Position numbers and translations under genes: made by a program | Shown here: positions 26,377-34,946 of the stretch, one piece after another | How the letters are laid out: each line of letters opens with the position of its first letter | Numbering within the stretch: the first letter of the stretch is position 1 | The notes under the pieces: generated by a model | What the model saw: the letters and a program-made list of their open reading frames with translations, nothing else | Database searches by the model: none | Told to the model about the DNA's origin: nothing | Origin: Lysinibacillus agricola | Lineage (GTDB): Bacteria; Bacillota; Bacilli; Bacillales_A; Planococcaceae | Direction: 5' to 3' | Assembly (NCBI RefSeq): GCF_016638705.1 | Contig: NZ_CP067341.1 | Location: 3,103,501 to 3,167,500 of the forward strand | Length of the DNA stretch: 64,000 nt

Positions 26377-28110
26377 TTACGCATTTGTTTGTAATGAATC
26401 CATAACTCCAACAGGAGGAATGTTATGATCATCCGACACCAAATCAATGACAACGCTTTCATTTGAGCTAAAAGCTTTTTCAATGGCTGGTGCAATTTCT
26501 TCAATCTTCTCTACTCGAATACCCGTAATACCACAAGCTTCCGCTACTTTAGTATGATCAACAAATGAAAAATCACATATATTTGTGTATCTACCAAACA
26601 TCACGCTTTCCGCATATTTTTGATAACCTAAAATACCGTTATTAATTACAGCTACTACTACTTGAATACCAAGACGTTTACATGTTTCAAGCTCACTCCA
26701 AACGTGTCCAAATCCTCCATCACCAACAAGACAAAATACTTTCTTATGTTGATTTGCTAGTTTTGCCCCCATTGCCATTGGCAGGCCCCATCCTAAACCA
26801 GCTAAGCCACGCGGGAAAATAAATTTACGCATTTTTGTTGCCGTTAAGTAGTTGGCATTCCAAACAGAAGAAATACTGGCATCCGCTACAACAATATGGT
26901 CATCTGTTAAACTCTTTTCTACTTCATATAAAAATCTTTCTACCTTAATTTTGCCTGTCGTTTGTGTAACAATTGATTGCATATCTTGCTGATGCTTTTT
27001 GCGAGACTGTTGTATCTGTTGTTCAATCGCAGCTCGTTTACTCGCTCTTTTCTCTACAGATCTGTTTTGTAATTGTATTTTCAAGCTTTGTAAAGTTAAT
27101 TTAGCATCCCCAGCTAGTCTTAATGATTCATAGTTTCTACCTATTTCTATTGGATCAATATCAATATGAATGTATTTAGCATTTTCAGGGAGCAATGACC
27201 AACTATCTGTACCATTTTGATTTGTGCGGTTGCCGACTAGTAAAATGACATCTGCTTGCTGTACCATTGGCTTTAAATGTGTGCTAACTCCCCGTTTACC
27301 CATATAATAACCAATGGGTCCAATCGTTAATGGATGCCTTTCATCAACTGCACCTTTTCCCATTGTTGTAGTAGCAACAGGAATCGAAAACTCTTCTTGA
27401 ATAGCACGTAACTCATCCATGGCGTTGGAAGAAATGACGCCACCACCCGCATAAATAAATGGATTTTCTGCTTGGCTTAACCATTCAGCAGCTAACTCAA
27501 CTTTAGATGTATCTGCAATTGTACGATCTAATGGGAACGTACCATAGCTTTGCGTTCTTCTTTCATTAATGGGATACTCATTCGAATCTGTAATAATATC
27601 CTTTGGTAATAATAATACCGTTGGCCCAGGACGCCCAGATCCTGCTGTTTTAAATGCCATGTCAATATAATCTTCTATTCTAGCCTCAGTTGGAATACGC
27701 TTAATCCATTTTGATACTCCTTTAAATAGCTCTAAATGATCTATTTCTTGGAAAGCATTTTTCTCTTCATCGTTTCTTGAAACTTCCTCTACTAAAGCAA
27801 CGATTGGATAAGATGCTTTTAGCGCTTCTGCTAAGCCTGCTACTAATAATGTTGCAGCTGGTCCATGCTGTGCAGTAACGACTGGGATCGAATTTGTACA
27901 CATCGCATATGCTTGCGCCATATATGTCCCTGCATTTTCTTGACGGTAGCCGATTTGCTCAATGCCAATATCTTCGCATGCCAATGTTACAGTAGGCGGG
28001 TTGCTTTGGCCGAAAAGATATTTGACCCCGTGTCTTTCTAATGACAATGCAATACGCATAGCATTTGTTGTTTTACCACTATTGTTTCTCTCATATTTAA
28101 GTACCATCAT
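26377..28110 (-). CDS. Thiamine-diphosphate-dependent enzyme, acetolactate synthase-like
   Basis: A 577-residue ThDP enzyme with the three-domain layout of the acetohydroxyacid synthase/benzoylformate decarboxylase group. The catalytic Glu is in GYRQENAG (about residue 58), and the ThDP/Mg site is GDGGFGHVWSELETCKRLGI followed by an NN pair. No regulatory-subunit gene is nearby and the operon is catabolic, so biosynthetic acetolactate synthase is unlikely. A 2-oxo-acid decarboxylase or carboligase is more plausible. GGAGG precedes the ATG pair. The gene starts 10 bases after the aldehyde dehydrogenase. Confidence 0.88.
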   Translation of the reverse strand: MMVLKYERNNSGKTTNAMRIALSLERHGVKYLFGQSNPPTVTLACEDIGIEQIGYRQENAGTYMAQAYAMCTNSIPVVTAQHGPAATLLVAGLAEALKASYPIVALVEEVSRNDEEKNAFQEIDHLELFKGVSKWIKRIPTEARIEDYIDMAFKTAGSGRPGPTVLLLPKDIITDSNEYPINERRTQSYGTFPLDRTIADTSKVELAAEWLSQAENPFIYAGGGVISSNAMDELRAIQEEFSIPVATTTMGKGAVDERHPLTIGPIGYYMGKRGVSTHLKPMVQQADVILLVGNRTNQNGTDSWSLLPENAKYIHIDIDPIEIGRNYESLRLAGDAKLTLQSLKIQLQNRSVEKRASKRAAIEQQIQQSRKKHQQDMQSIVTQTTGKIKVERFLYEVEKSLTDDHIVVADASISSVWNANYLTATKMRKFIFPRGLAGLGWGLPMAMGAKLANQHKKVFCLVGDGGFGHVWSELETCKRLGIQVVVAVINNGILGYQKYAESVMFGRYTNICDFSFVDHTKVAEACGITGIRVEKIEEIAPAIEKAFSSNESVVIDLVSDDHNIPPVGVMDSLQTNA

Positions 28111-28120
28111 ATATCCTCCA

Positions 28121-29551
28121 TTAATTTTGATTCCATACGATTAATTTTGTTTCTGTCATTTCTTCCATTGCATATTTAATACCTTCTTTAGTGTTACCGC
28201 TTTCTTTTACACCACCATACGGCATTTGGTCTACACGGTATGTTGGAATATCGTTAATCATCACCCCACCAACTTGTAGCTTTTTAGAAGCTTCAAATGC
28301 AGTATGAATGTTTTGTGTGAAAATACCTGCTTGTAATCCATATTTAGAATTATTTACTTGAGCAATTCCTTCTTGAATAGACTCGATCGGTGTTATAGTT
28401 ACAATCGGTGCAAATACTTCCTGACAACTTACTTTTGATGTTGTGGCAACATTCGTTAAAATAGTTGGAACTAATACATTATTTTCAATAATACCCCCTG
28501 CTAACACGTTAGCCCCTTGTTGCTTAGCTTCTTCAATCCAATTCATGCTTCTTGTTAAATCTTTAGCTGAAATAAGTGAAGAAACATCAGTATTTGCCTT
28601 TAGCGGATCACCACAAACAAGTTTGGCTGCTTCACTACGGAAATGTTCCAAAAATTCATCATATAAGTGCTCCATCACATAAATTCGCTGCAAGGAGATA
28701 CAAACTTGTCCCTGATTTGAATAAGCTCCTATTACACACTCGTGGGCAACCTTCTGTAAATCTGGTGCATCTTCTATAATGACGCCTGCATTGGATCCTA
28801 ATTCTAAGCTCACTTTTTTTAGACCTGCTTTGGCAATAATTTCTTTCCCTACTTCTGGACTACCTGTAAATGTAATCATATTTACGTTGTCACTCGTTAC
28901 AATGCGGTCTCCTACAAGGGAACCTCTGCCCGTAACAACATTGAGAACTCCTTTTGGTAAGCCAGCTTCTTCTAAAAGTCTTGCTATAAAGAAAGCAGAT
29001 AACGGTGTTTGAGTAGCTGGCTTTAAAATAACGCTATTACCTACAGCAATCGCAGGACCTAGTTTATGTGCAACTAAATTCATTGGGAAGTTAAATGGCG
29101 TAATAGCCCCAACAACTCCTATAGGCTCTTTTTGTGTATAACCAAATCTGCCCGCGCCTGTTTTCGCAGCATCCATCGGAATGATTTCTCCAACATTTCT
29201 TTTTGCTTCCTCTGCCGAAAACTTATATGTTTCGATCGTACGATCAACCTCACCGTATGCTGTTTTCAAAGGCTTAGCTGATTCAAGAGCAATTAATGTA
29301 GCTGCCTCATCCCTTTTTTCAGTAAGCAATACTGTTAATCTCTCTAAAATTCTCGCTCGTTCATAGGTTGTCATCTCAGCAATCTCATGCTTATTTTTCA
29401 CTGCACTTCGGATAGCATCATCAACCTGCTCTAAAGAAGCCTGTGGAATCTCTGCAATTTTCTCGTTTGAAAAAGGTGAATACAAATCGGCATAAACTTC
29501 AGCCTCTACCCAACATCCATCAATGTAAAGCCTTTCTTTCAAAATCCACAC
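28121..29551 (-). CDS. NAD(P)-dependent aldehyde dehydrogenase
   Basis: A 476-residue aldehyde dehydrogenase. The cofactor loop is TPFNFP, the general base Glu is in LELGSNAG, and the catalytic Cys is in QGQVCISLQ (about 280). It is close to lactaldehyde/succinic-semialdehyde-type enzymes, but substrate class cannot be fixed. First gene of the operon, directly behind the promoter and dyad at 29558-29630. Confidence 0.92.
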   Translation of the reverse strand: MWILKERLYIDGCWVEAEVYADLYSPFSNEKIAEIPQASLEQVDDAIRSAVKNKHEIAEMTTYERARILERLTVLLTEKRDEAATLIALESAKPLKTAYGEVDRTIETYKFSAEEAKRNVGEIIPMDAAKTGAGRFGYTQKEPIGVVGAITPFNFPMNLVAHKLGPAIAVGNSVILKPATQTPLSAFFIARLLEEAGLPKGVLNVVTGRGSLVGDRIVTSDNVNMITFTGSPEVGKEIIAKAGLKKVSLELGSNAGVIIEDAPDLQKVAHECVIGAYSNQGQVCISLQRIYVMEHLYDEFLEHFRSEAAKLVCGDPLKANTDVSSLISAKDLTRSMNWIEEAKQQGANVLAGGIIENNVLVPTILTNVATTSKVSCQEVFAPIVTITPIESIQEGIAQVNNSKYGLQAGIFTQNIHTAFEASKKLQVGGVMINDIPTYRVDQMPYGGVKESGNTKEGIKYAMEEMTETKLIVWNQN

Positions 29552-29557
29552 CCCTTT

Positions 29558-29630
29558 ATTCCGATTATCGTAACATATTCCTATTATCGGAATTTAATCA
29601 AATTCTAAATGACATTCTTTTTTAAGTCAA
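29558..29630 (-). promoter_or_regulatory. Promoter and operator-like dyad of the catabolic operon
   Basis: On the minus strand, TTGACT (29625-29630) and TAGAAT (29602-29607) are 17 bases apart. An inverted repeat ATTCCGAT (29558-29565) and ATCGGAAT (29586-29593) covers the region just after the transcription start and reaches the ribosome binding site. A repressor there could be the IclR protein encoded downstream. Confidence 0.65.
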
Positions 29631-29754
29631 TACATTTATTGAATATTCTGAATAAAGTAAAAACAGGATTTCTCTCGACTCTCGTAGAAAAACTCCAGAA
29701 GTCGTAGCAGCTATTGATAACTTCTTCAAAATAAAGTGATTAAAAAATGTACAA

Positions 29755-29787
29755 AGAAAAAACTACGACAAAATAAAATGCCGTAGC
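29755..29787 (-). terminator. Terminator after the ParB-like gene
   Basis: CTACGGCA pairs with TGTCGTAG (one G-T pair) and is followed by a T-run on the minus strand. In the same gap, a short open frame ending near 29740 (TPEVVAAIDNFFKIK) may be a gene remnant, but nothing supports it further. Confidence 0.7.
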
Positions 29788-29906
29788 TAAAGACAGTTCT
29801 TGTATACCAATGTAATAAAAATATGAGCAGTTTTATTTTGAGTTATACAGGTTTATTTTTACCTATCCCATTTCTGTTCCTTGTTACAAAAGAATAGAAA
29901 ATTAAG

Positions 29907-30578
29907 TTATGTAAACAAGTCCTCTTTAACAATTAATGTGTAAGATTCACCACAATCTGTGCAGGAAAATCTTCCTTTCCGTATGTCTCTAGCCGATATC
30001 GGTAAAAAAGCCTCACACTTCGGACACTTTAATTTTGATATATTAATTAGGAGTTTTTTAGTTATTTCCTTAGACATAGAACAGGCTTGGTCACGTGCAT
30101 TTAGAAAACTTTCAAGTGATTTGTAATATAATTCATCAGGAAATTCACTTATAATAGGCTTTATGTTCTCTTCTATTTCATTAATGATGTTCAAGGATTC
30201 CAAATGAATTTCATCTTCTAAGTTCCCACTTATATTTTCAAGATTTTTATATACTGCTGAATCAATAAAAATAAATGGTTGGTTTAATTTGTGAGTAATA
30301 CAAAATCTATGACGTCCATCTTCGAATTGCATTTCATCATTTATCTTGATAGGATTAAAACTTCCTTGATTTGTACCATGCAGCCATGTTTTTGCTAGAT
30401 AAGGACAGTACATGTAATCCCCTCGCTGTTTACGCTCAGGTGTATCCGGTAGTTCTGAATATTTTTTTTCGTTTTCATTATCAAAGAAACATTTGCCATT
30501 TCTTTTAACACTACACTCATTTTCAGAAAAATGAAAATTGTATTTTTCTATTTCTAGTTCTCCACCATGTCTAATCAT
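29907..30578 (-). CDS. Uncharacterised protein with ParB-like motif and C-terminal zinc ribbon
   Basis: A 223-residue protein, not assigned to a named family. The middle has INDEMQFEDGRHRFCI (about 80-95), similar to the DGxHR motif of the ParB/sulfiredoxin fold. The C-terminus has CPKC (about 188-191) and CTDCG (about 208-212), a clear zinc ribbon. Helices lie between. The start follows AAGGAGG. ParB-fold proteins with zinc ribbons could be DNA-binding or NTP-dependent enzymes. It is close to a tRNA-gene scar and may be mobile-element cargo. Confidence 0.6.
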   Translation of the reverse strand: MIRHGGELEIEKYNFHFSENECSVKRNGKCFFDNENEKKYSELPDTPERKQRGDYMYCPYLAKTWLHGTNQGSFNPIKINDEMQFEDGRHRFCITHKLNQPFIFIDSAVYKNLENISGNLEDEIHLESLNIINEIEENIKPIISEFPDELYYKSLESFLNARDQACSMSKEITKKLLINISKLKCPKCEAFLPISARDIRKGRFSCTDCGESYTLIVKEDLFT

Positions 30579-30627
30579 GTAAATCCTCCTTAATAATATA
30601 CAGCTCTTAATCTATCATGAATGGCAT

Positions 30628-30664
30628 GTGCGGCTCAGTCCAAGATTACAAGAATGAGCCGCAC
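30628..30664. repeat. Perfect hairpin over the start of a small frame
   Basis: GTGCGGCTCA (30628-30637) and TGAGCCGCAC (30655-30664) form a perfect 10-bp inverted repeat with a 17-base loop. The right arm covers the ATG of the small frame at 30654. There is no T-run, so it is not a simple terminator. Confidence 0.6.
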
Positions 30665-30776
30665 AATATTTGATTGTTATGAAACGTTGATGTATCAAGG
30701 TTTTACTATAAAAGAAACAATTGAAGAAAATGATCAACTAGCATTCGAAACTTTTACAGAAATGTATAACAAGTAG
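30654..30776 (+). CDS. Possible 40-residue protein
   Basis: An open frame beginning MSRTIFDCYETLMYQGFTIK and ending EMYNK. The composition looks protein-like (TIKETIEEND), but there is no good ribosome binding site and the start is buried in a hairpin. It could be a remnant of a mobile-element gene. Confidence 0.3.
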   Translation: MSRTIFDCYETLMYQGFTIKETIEENDQLAFETFTEMYNK

Positions 30777-30835
30777 TAATTAACATCTCATATTGCACAA
30801 GTACACTAATTCATCATAAGCCCACGTTTGTTTTT

Positions 30836-31081
30836 CTAAACATGAGCTTTTAGTTTATTCTCTTTTTTATATTTAATATACCTTTCAAGTGTAAGGAAAT
30901 AATGGTTTTTTGAATTTGGAAATTCTTTTTCAATAGCTTCTTTTAGAGTGTTAGTCATTTTATCTTCTCCATTATACAACCCTCTATTGATAATACCGTT
31001 AAAACGCCCTACATAGTCCTTTGCAGAACTTTCGCTAATATTATACTCCTGCATCAAATAATTCTTAAATTCCATCTTCAT
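30836..31081 (-). CDS. Small helical protein of unknown function
   Basis: An 81-residue protein, Lys/Glu-rich and probably all-helical. NISESSAKDYVGRFNGII resembles the SAM-like core-binding fold at the N-terminus of tyrosine recombinases, but the catalytic domain is absent. Purine-rich GGGGGATGAAG precedes the ATG. It lies 240 bases from a tRNA-Leu fragment. Confidence 0.55.
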   Translation of the reverse strand: MKMEFKNYLMQEYNISESSAKDYVGRFNGIINRGLYNGEDKMTNTLKEAIEKEFPNSKNHYFLTLERYIKYKKENKLKAHV

Positions 31082-31243
31082 CCCCCTTTGAACATATTTT
31101 TTAAAAGAATTCTACAATCTTTCATAAAACCCTTTTTGGATAACAGCTTGTGTAAAAACTTGTGTAAAACAAATTTGATTATGTGTAATATTTGTTTAAA
31201 ACAAAATCAATTTTTATCTTTTTTTATCGTATTTTCAGGAAAT

Positions 31244-31287
31244 ATAAAAAGCTCATAAACCCTATCATATCAAGGTTTATGAACTTT
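31244..31287 (-). terminator. Terminator near the tRNA fragment
   Basis: On the minus strand, AAAGTTCATAAACC pairs with GGTTTATGAGCTTT (one mismatch) and is followed by a T-run. It would end transcripts coming from the tRNA fragment or the VOC gene. Confidence 0.7.
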
Positions 31288-31324
31288 CTAAACTTTTTAA
31301 TCGTAACGTAAATAAACCTAAAGA

Positions 31325-31374
31325 TACCGGTTGTCGGGGTCGAACCGACACTTCAAAGGACACGATTTTGAGTC
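31325..31374 (-). pseudogene. 3' fragment of a tRNA-Leu (CAA) gene
   Basis: On the minus strand the sequence reads GACTCAAAATC (anticodon loop with CAA), a variable arm GTGTCCTTTGAAGTG, then a perfect T arm (GTCGG-TTCGACC-CCGAC) and the 3' acceptor strand AACCGGT-A. CCA is not encoded. The 5' half of the tRNA is not found upstream. Such 3' fragments are typical of attachment sites left by elements that integrate into tRNA genes. Confidence 0.75.
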
Positions 31375-31522
31375 AAAGTGGATTCTACTAGTTTCATTTC
31401 TATTAAATTCATTTTTGGTCTTAAAAAGTTGTAGAAAAATATCACAAAAAATAAAACGATTCCCCAATAAACACCACCAAATCAAAAAAACCCCTTGACG
31501 TAAAAGCCCTTTAATACAATAC

Positions 31523-31921
31523 CTAAACCTCCGCTTTTCCGATAATAGCTTTTATCCGTGCTTGTTCTTCAGTCTTATCCATGTATTCAAAAAATCCAAG
31601 ATGATTTCCCCAAGGGTCCGTAAATGTTCCCCATTTAGCTGAAACTTCTGGTCTTGAGTAAATTTCAAAGTTATCAATGTTAAGTTCTTTTATAAGTCTT
31701 TCTCTTTCAGCTTCGATATTTGTAACACCTAAACGTAAAGGACCGTTTCCTTCAGTAAGATTCCCCTCTGCTACTTGTAACCAACAACCAGGTATGAGTT
31801 CCCACTCTACAAAACCATCGTGTGGTATGAAATCCGGTTTCTTATTTAACAGTGTTTCATACCATTTTTGCCCTTCTTTGATATTAGATACGCGTACTTG
31901 AGTAGTCATTTCGAAAATCAT
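31523..31921 (-). CDS. VOC-family (glyoxalase/bleomycin-resistance fold) protein
   Basis: A 132-residue protein of the vicinal-oxygen-chelate superfamily: MTTQVRVSNIKEGQKWYETL opens the first beta-alpha-beta-beta-beta unit, and FTDPWGNHLGFFEY closes the second, the classic C-terminal motif. Function within this large family (isomerase, dioxygenase, thiol transferase, binding protein) cannot be told. GGAGGGG precedes the ATG at 31921. Confidence 0.85.
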   Translation of the reverse strand: MIFEMTTQVRVSNIKEGQKWYETLLNKKPDFIPHDGFVEWELIPGCWLQVAEGNLTEGNGPLRLGVTNIEAERERLIKELNIDNFEIYSRPEVSAKWGTFTDPWGNHLGFFEYMDKTEEQARIKAIIGKAEV

Positions 31922-32309
31922 TTTAACCCCTCCAGACTATAGTATGTATATTCTTTTCAATACATTCGATTAAAAACCCTTTAATCAAATCAACTTTGCC
32001 GAGGCATAATTGCGTCCGGAGGCTTTAACTTCTTTCTTTGGTTCACCAACTTACTGTATCAGTAAATTGTGACAAGAAGGTTTGTCAATAAGAAGAAAAA
32101 GGAGTGCTTTCGCCCCTTTTTGTCTCATTAGAGAGAAAATTGAGAGAACATGTTATATACTCAAATAGTACATATTCAGAAAACGAGGTATCCACCAAAA
32201 GGAAATGTAATTCACATTAATTATACGTAGTCAAATCAGTGGGAGATGTCATAATAACCTGAAATTTATGGTATTATTATAACTATTAACTATTTGGATA
32301 GGAGAAGTT
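31922..32309. other. Intergenic stretch with repeat piece and terminator
   Basis: It contains GCCGAGGCATAAT-TGCGTCC (31999-32018), part of a short sequence also found at 56498 and 61451. A plus-strand terminator-like hairpin (AAAAAGG...CCTTTTT, about 32095-32119) follows. The promoter of the lipoprotein gene probably lies at about 32255-32290. Confidence 0.5.
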
Positions 32310-32804
32310 ATGAGAAGTTATAAAATAGCTTGTATAAGTACTTTTATTATACTTTTATCAGGGTGTGATGCATTTTCCTCTCAAACAGAAGAACCATCTT
32401 TAAAAGTAGCGTCAGAAGAAGTTACAGAAGTTGTAAAAAAGGAACCTGTTATCTTAAATGTCACGGATATGGGGAAAGAAGAACCAATAAGAGGTTTTTA
32501 TCCTCTTGCGATTGATGAAGAGATAGCGTCTCCTATAGGTCAAAGTGAATCTTATTTTACTCATTCTGGTGATAGTCCATTTAAAATAACCTTATTAAAT
32601 ACTGGTACTGAAAGCTTTTTATACAAAGTTCAAAATCTAGATAAAGAAACAAATATAGCAAATGGTGTTTTAAAAAGTAATGAAAGTTATGAGAAGGTAT
32701 TTGACGGATTCCCTGAAGGTGCTTATGTCATATCTTACCTAGTAGAAGAAGAAGGGTTTCCTATGGATATAAAACTAAAGGTAAAGGTAGAGGAACTTCG
32801 CTAA
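32310..32804 (+). CDS. Lipoprotein of unknown function
   Basis: A 164-residue protein with a type II signal peptide. A short basic start and a hydrophobic core precede the lipobox LLSGC (lipid-bearing Cys near residue 19), followed by a Ser/Glu-rich linker. The remainder is about 120 residues, mostly beta in character (ITLLNTGTESFLYKVQNLD), with no family recognised. AGGAGAAG precedes the ATG. It is anchored outside the membrane and stands as a single gene with its own terminator. Confidence 0.8.
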   Translation: MRSYKIACISTFIILLSGCDAFSSQTEEPSLKVASEEVTEVVKKEPVILNVTDMGKEEPIRGFYPLAIDEEIASPIGQSESYFTHSGDSPFKITLLNTGTESFLYKVQNLDKETNIANGVLKSNESYEKVFDGFPEGAYVISYLVEEEGFPMDIKLKVKVEELR

Positions 32805-32911
32805 ATAATTGGATTTTTAGGCTGAAACTCCAAAACCTTGTTCAACTAACAGGGAGCTTTAGTTGAATAAGGATCATTTTTATAAAAATCTCATACTTAG
32901 TTAGAACGATT

Positions 32912-32951
32912 AACTCCATTTTGATCAATCATTTTTCAAAATGGAGTTTTT
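32912..32951 (+). terminator. Terminator of the lipoprotein gene
   Basis: AACTCCATTTTGA (32912-32924) pairs with TCAAAATGGAGTT, followed by TTT on the plus strand. Confidence 0.85.
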
Positions 32952-32997
32952 GCATTTGCTAATAAATAAAGGTTGAAGAAAACTTTTTAATCAATCT

Positions 32998-33348
32998 TTA
33001 TTCTAAAGCAACACTTATATGATTAATCAACAACTTTTCCACCTGTGATTTAAGGGCTTGATTTGCATAACGAAGTACTACATCATTACCTGCAGTGGCA
33101 ACTTGCACGTCACTAAAGTATTCATCTACTGGCTGCCAGCCTACTACTCGTATACGTTTTTGTGCAAGTTCTCGTTTGAGGTTAAAATATTCTTGTCTTA
33201 AATCCTTTAGCAATGAATCCATCATTGGAAGAAATACCGTTTTCATTTTAAATTGCTCTAATTTACAATAGTCAACCTGCAATGATTTAACTGCTAGCTC
33301 TAATAAAAGATACTTATGAAGTAACTGTCTTTCGTCGGGTTTAATCAT
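32998..33348 (-). CDS. Small protein at the end of the uvrX operon
   Basis: A 116-residue protein starting MIKPDERQLLHKYLLLELAV. Its ATG overlaps the stop of the YolD-like gene (ATGATTAA), which fixes this start rather than the longer frame to 33432. The sequence is helical with heptad-like segments (LLKDLRQEYFNLKRELAQKR). The family is not recognised. Its place as the last gene of an SOS-controlled operon suggests a role linked to UvrX and YolD. Confidence 0.7.
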   Translation of the reverse strand: MIKPDERQLLHKYLLLELAVKSLQVDYCKLEQFKMKTVFLPMMDSLLKDLRQEYFNLKRELAQKRIRVVGWQPVDEYFSDVQVATAGNDVVLRYANQALKSQVEKLLINHISVALE

Positions 33349-33673
33349 AATAATCAGTATCCAGTTGGGCCGATTGAATACTTTGGATTGGAATACTTTT
33401 CGTGTTAAGTAGTGTTTCAAGTATGAGTTCATTAGTATTCATCGATTTAATTATTCCAGTCCATTGTGTGATTTTGTAGTCCTTCCACACTTCTAATTTT
33501 ATGTCCAATTGCTGATTAAAAGCTTGATCAATTGTTTGTTGTAGTTCTTCCAGTTCCCACTCAGTCAATTCTCTTGGCTGTTCTGTACGCTCTTGTTTAT
33601 ACTCTCTAAGAAGTTCTAAATGCTCCGGCAACATCAACGATGCCCATTTAATATTACCTCTGTCTTGTATCAT
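33341..33673 (-). CDS. YolD-like family protein
   Basis: About 110 residues with the YolD signature IQDRGNIKWASLMLPEHLEL at the N-terminus. YolD-like proteins are regularly encoded next to UvrX-type Y-family polymerases and are thought to be their partners. AGGAG lies ten bases before the ATG at 33673; the frame open to 33706 overlaps uvrX and is not used. Gap to uvrX is 13 bases. Confidence 0.88.
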   Translation of the reverse strand: MIQDRGNIKWASLMLPEHLELLREYKQERTEQPRELTEWELEELQQTIDQAFNQQLDIKLEVWKDYKITQWTGIIKSMNTNELILETLLNTKSIPIQSIQSAQLDTDYYD

Positions 33674-33686
33674 AAATAAATCACTC

Positions 33687-34946
33687 CTATGCCAAATGAC
33701 CACCAACTAAGCGATCTCGATTAATAGCTGTACCCGCTTTTGTGAAAGAAACCGCTCTTAATATTGAGGTAGCTCCAAACCTGTTGCGTATTGCATCCAT
33801 TGTAGGACCGATTATTTGACGCTGTGGCTTACGATCATCGAATAAATCTAATTGGATACTATGCTCTCTTTCCAGGTTGGATATTCTAACTGATAACTGA
33901 CGTGCAGGCTCTCCTGCAAAGTGTTCGTCTAGTAATTCAATACAAGTTCTATACATCACAAGTGTTTCGCTTGTTGGGACTTCAATCGTTTTAGATCGAT
34001 GGAATCCTTTGGTCATAGCGTTTCGACTATAAGAAAGACCCATACTAATTGTACGACCAACATAACCTGCATCCCGCGTTCGCTTCATTACATCCTCACA
34101 CATTTCAAGGAGCACTACAGAGATCTCTTTACGTGTATGGTAATCCCTCATCAGCATTTGGCCCTTCCCAAAACTTAAAGCTCCGTTTGTTATTAACGGC
34201 TCCCCTAATTTGGATAAATCGATTCCCCATGCATGGTAATAGAGTTGATTGCCCATTACACCAAAGCGCTTTTCTAATTCTTTTAGATCTGTATTAGCCA
34301 AACCACCGACTGTTTGTATCCCTATAGCATTGAGATTTGCTTCCATCCGTTTACCGATTCCCCACATTTTAGAAAGGGGTCGAACTGGCCATAATTTCTT
34401 TGGAATATCTTCATACGTCCATTTAGCAAAGCCTGTTTTCTTTGCTTCAAGGTCTAAAGCTAATTTGGCTATTAACATATTTGGTCCCATACCTACTGCA
34501 CTAGGTATATTAAATTGGTCAAGAATAGCCTTTTGTATTTCCTTAGCCGCTTCTTCAGGTGAACCCCAAAGCTTTTCAGTGCCAGTTAAATCAACAAAAC
34601 TTTCGTCTACACTATACACATGTATAGCATCAACTGGGACGTAATTAGAGATCAATTTTGTAATCGTCATCGACATTTGAATAAAGAAACTCATTTTAGG
34701 CTCAAACAATCTAATGTCAGGATGTTTAGGTATTTCATAACGACGACTACCAGTTTTGATACTAAATTTTTCTTTCATTAAGGGGGATGCAGCAAGCACT
34801 ACGCTACCTGGTTGGTTAAAATTTGCTACTACTGCAACTGGCGTTTTTAAAACATCTAGCCCATGTAACATCGCTACGATACTGGCGTAAAAGCATTTCA
34901 TATCGATACACATAATAGGTCTATTGGGCATACTCTCATAATTCAA
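33687..34946 (-). CDS. uvrX: Y-family DNA polymerase, UvrX-type
   Basis: A 419-residue translesion polymerase. Catalytic carboxylates are visible in CIDMKCFYAS (about 13-22) and YSVDESFVDLT (about 107-117). The helix-hairpin-helix of the thumb (WGIGKRMEANLNAIG) and a C-terminal little-finger domain follow. The preferred start is TTG at 34946, overlapping the stop of the small gene upstream. It belongs to an operon with YolD; the SOS box at 35625-35638 lies upstream of the whole set. It synthesises past DNA damage at the cost of fidelity. Confidence 0.92.
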   Translation of the reverse strand: MNYESMPNRPIMCIDMKCFYASIVAMLHGLDVLKTPVAVVANFNQPGSVVLAASPLMKEKFSIKTGSRRYEIPKHPDIRLFEPKMSFFIQMSMTITKLISNYVPVDAIHVYSVDESFVDLTGTEKLWGSPEEAAKEIQKAILDQFNIPSAVGMGPNMLIAKLALDLEAKKTGFAKWTYEDIPKKLWPVRPLSKMWGIGKRMEANLNAIGIQTVGGLANTDLKELEKRFGVMGNQLYYHAWGIDLSKLGEPLITNGALSFGKGQMLMRDYHTRKEISVVLLEMCEDVMKRTRDAGYVGRTISMGLSYSRNAMTKGFHRSKTIEVPTSETLVMYRTCIELLDEHFAGEPARQLSVRISNLEREHSIQLDLFDDRKPQRQIIGPTMDAIRNRFGATSILRAVSFTKAGTAINRDRLVGGHLA

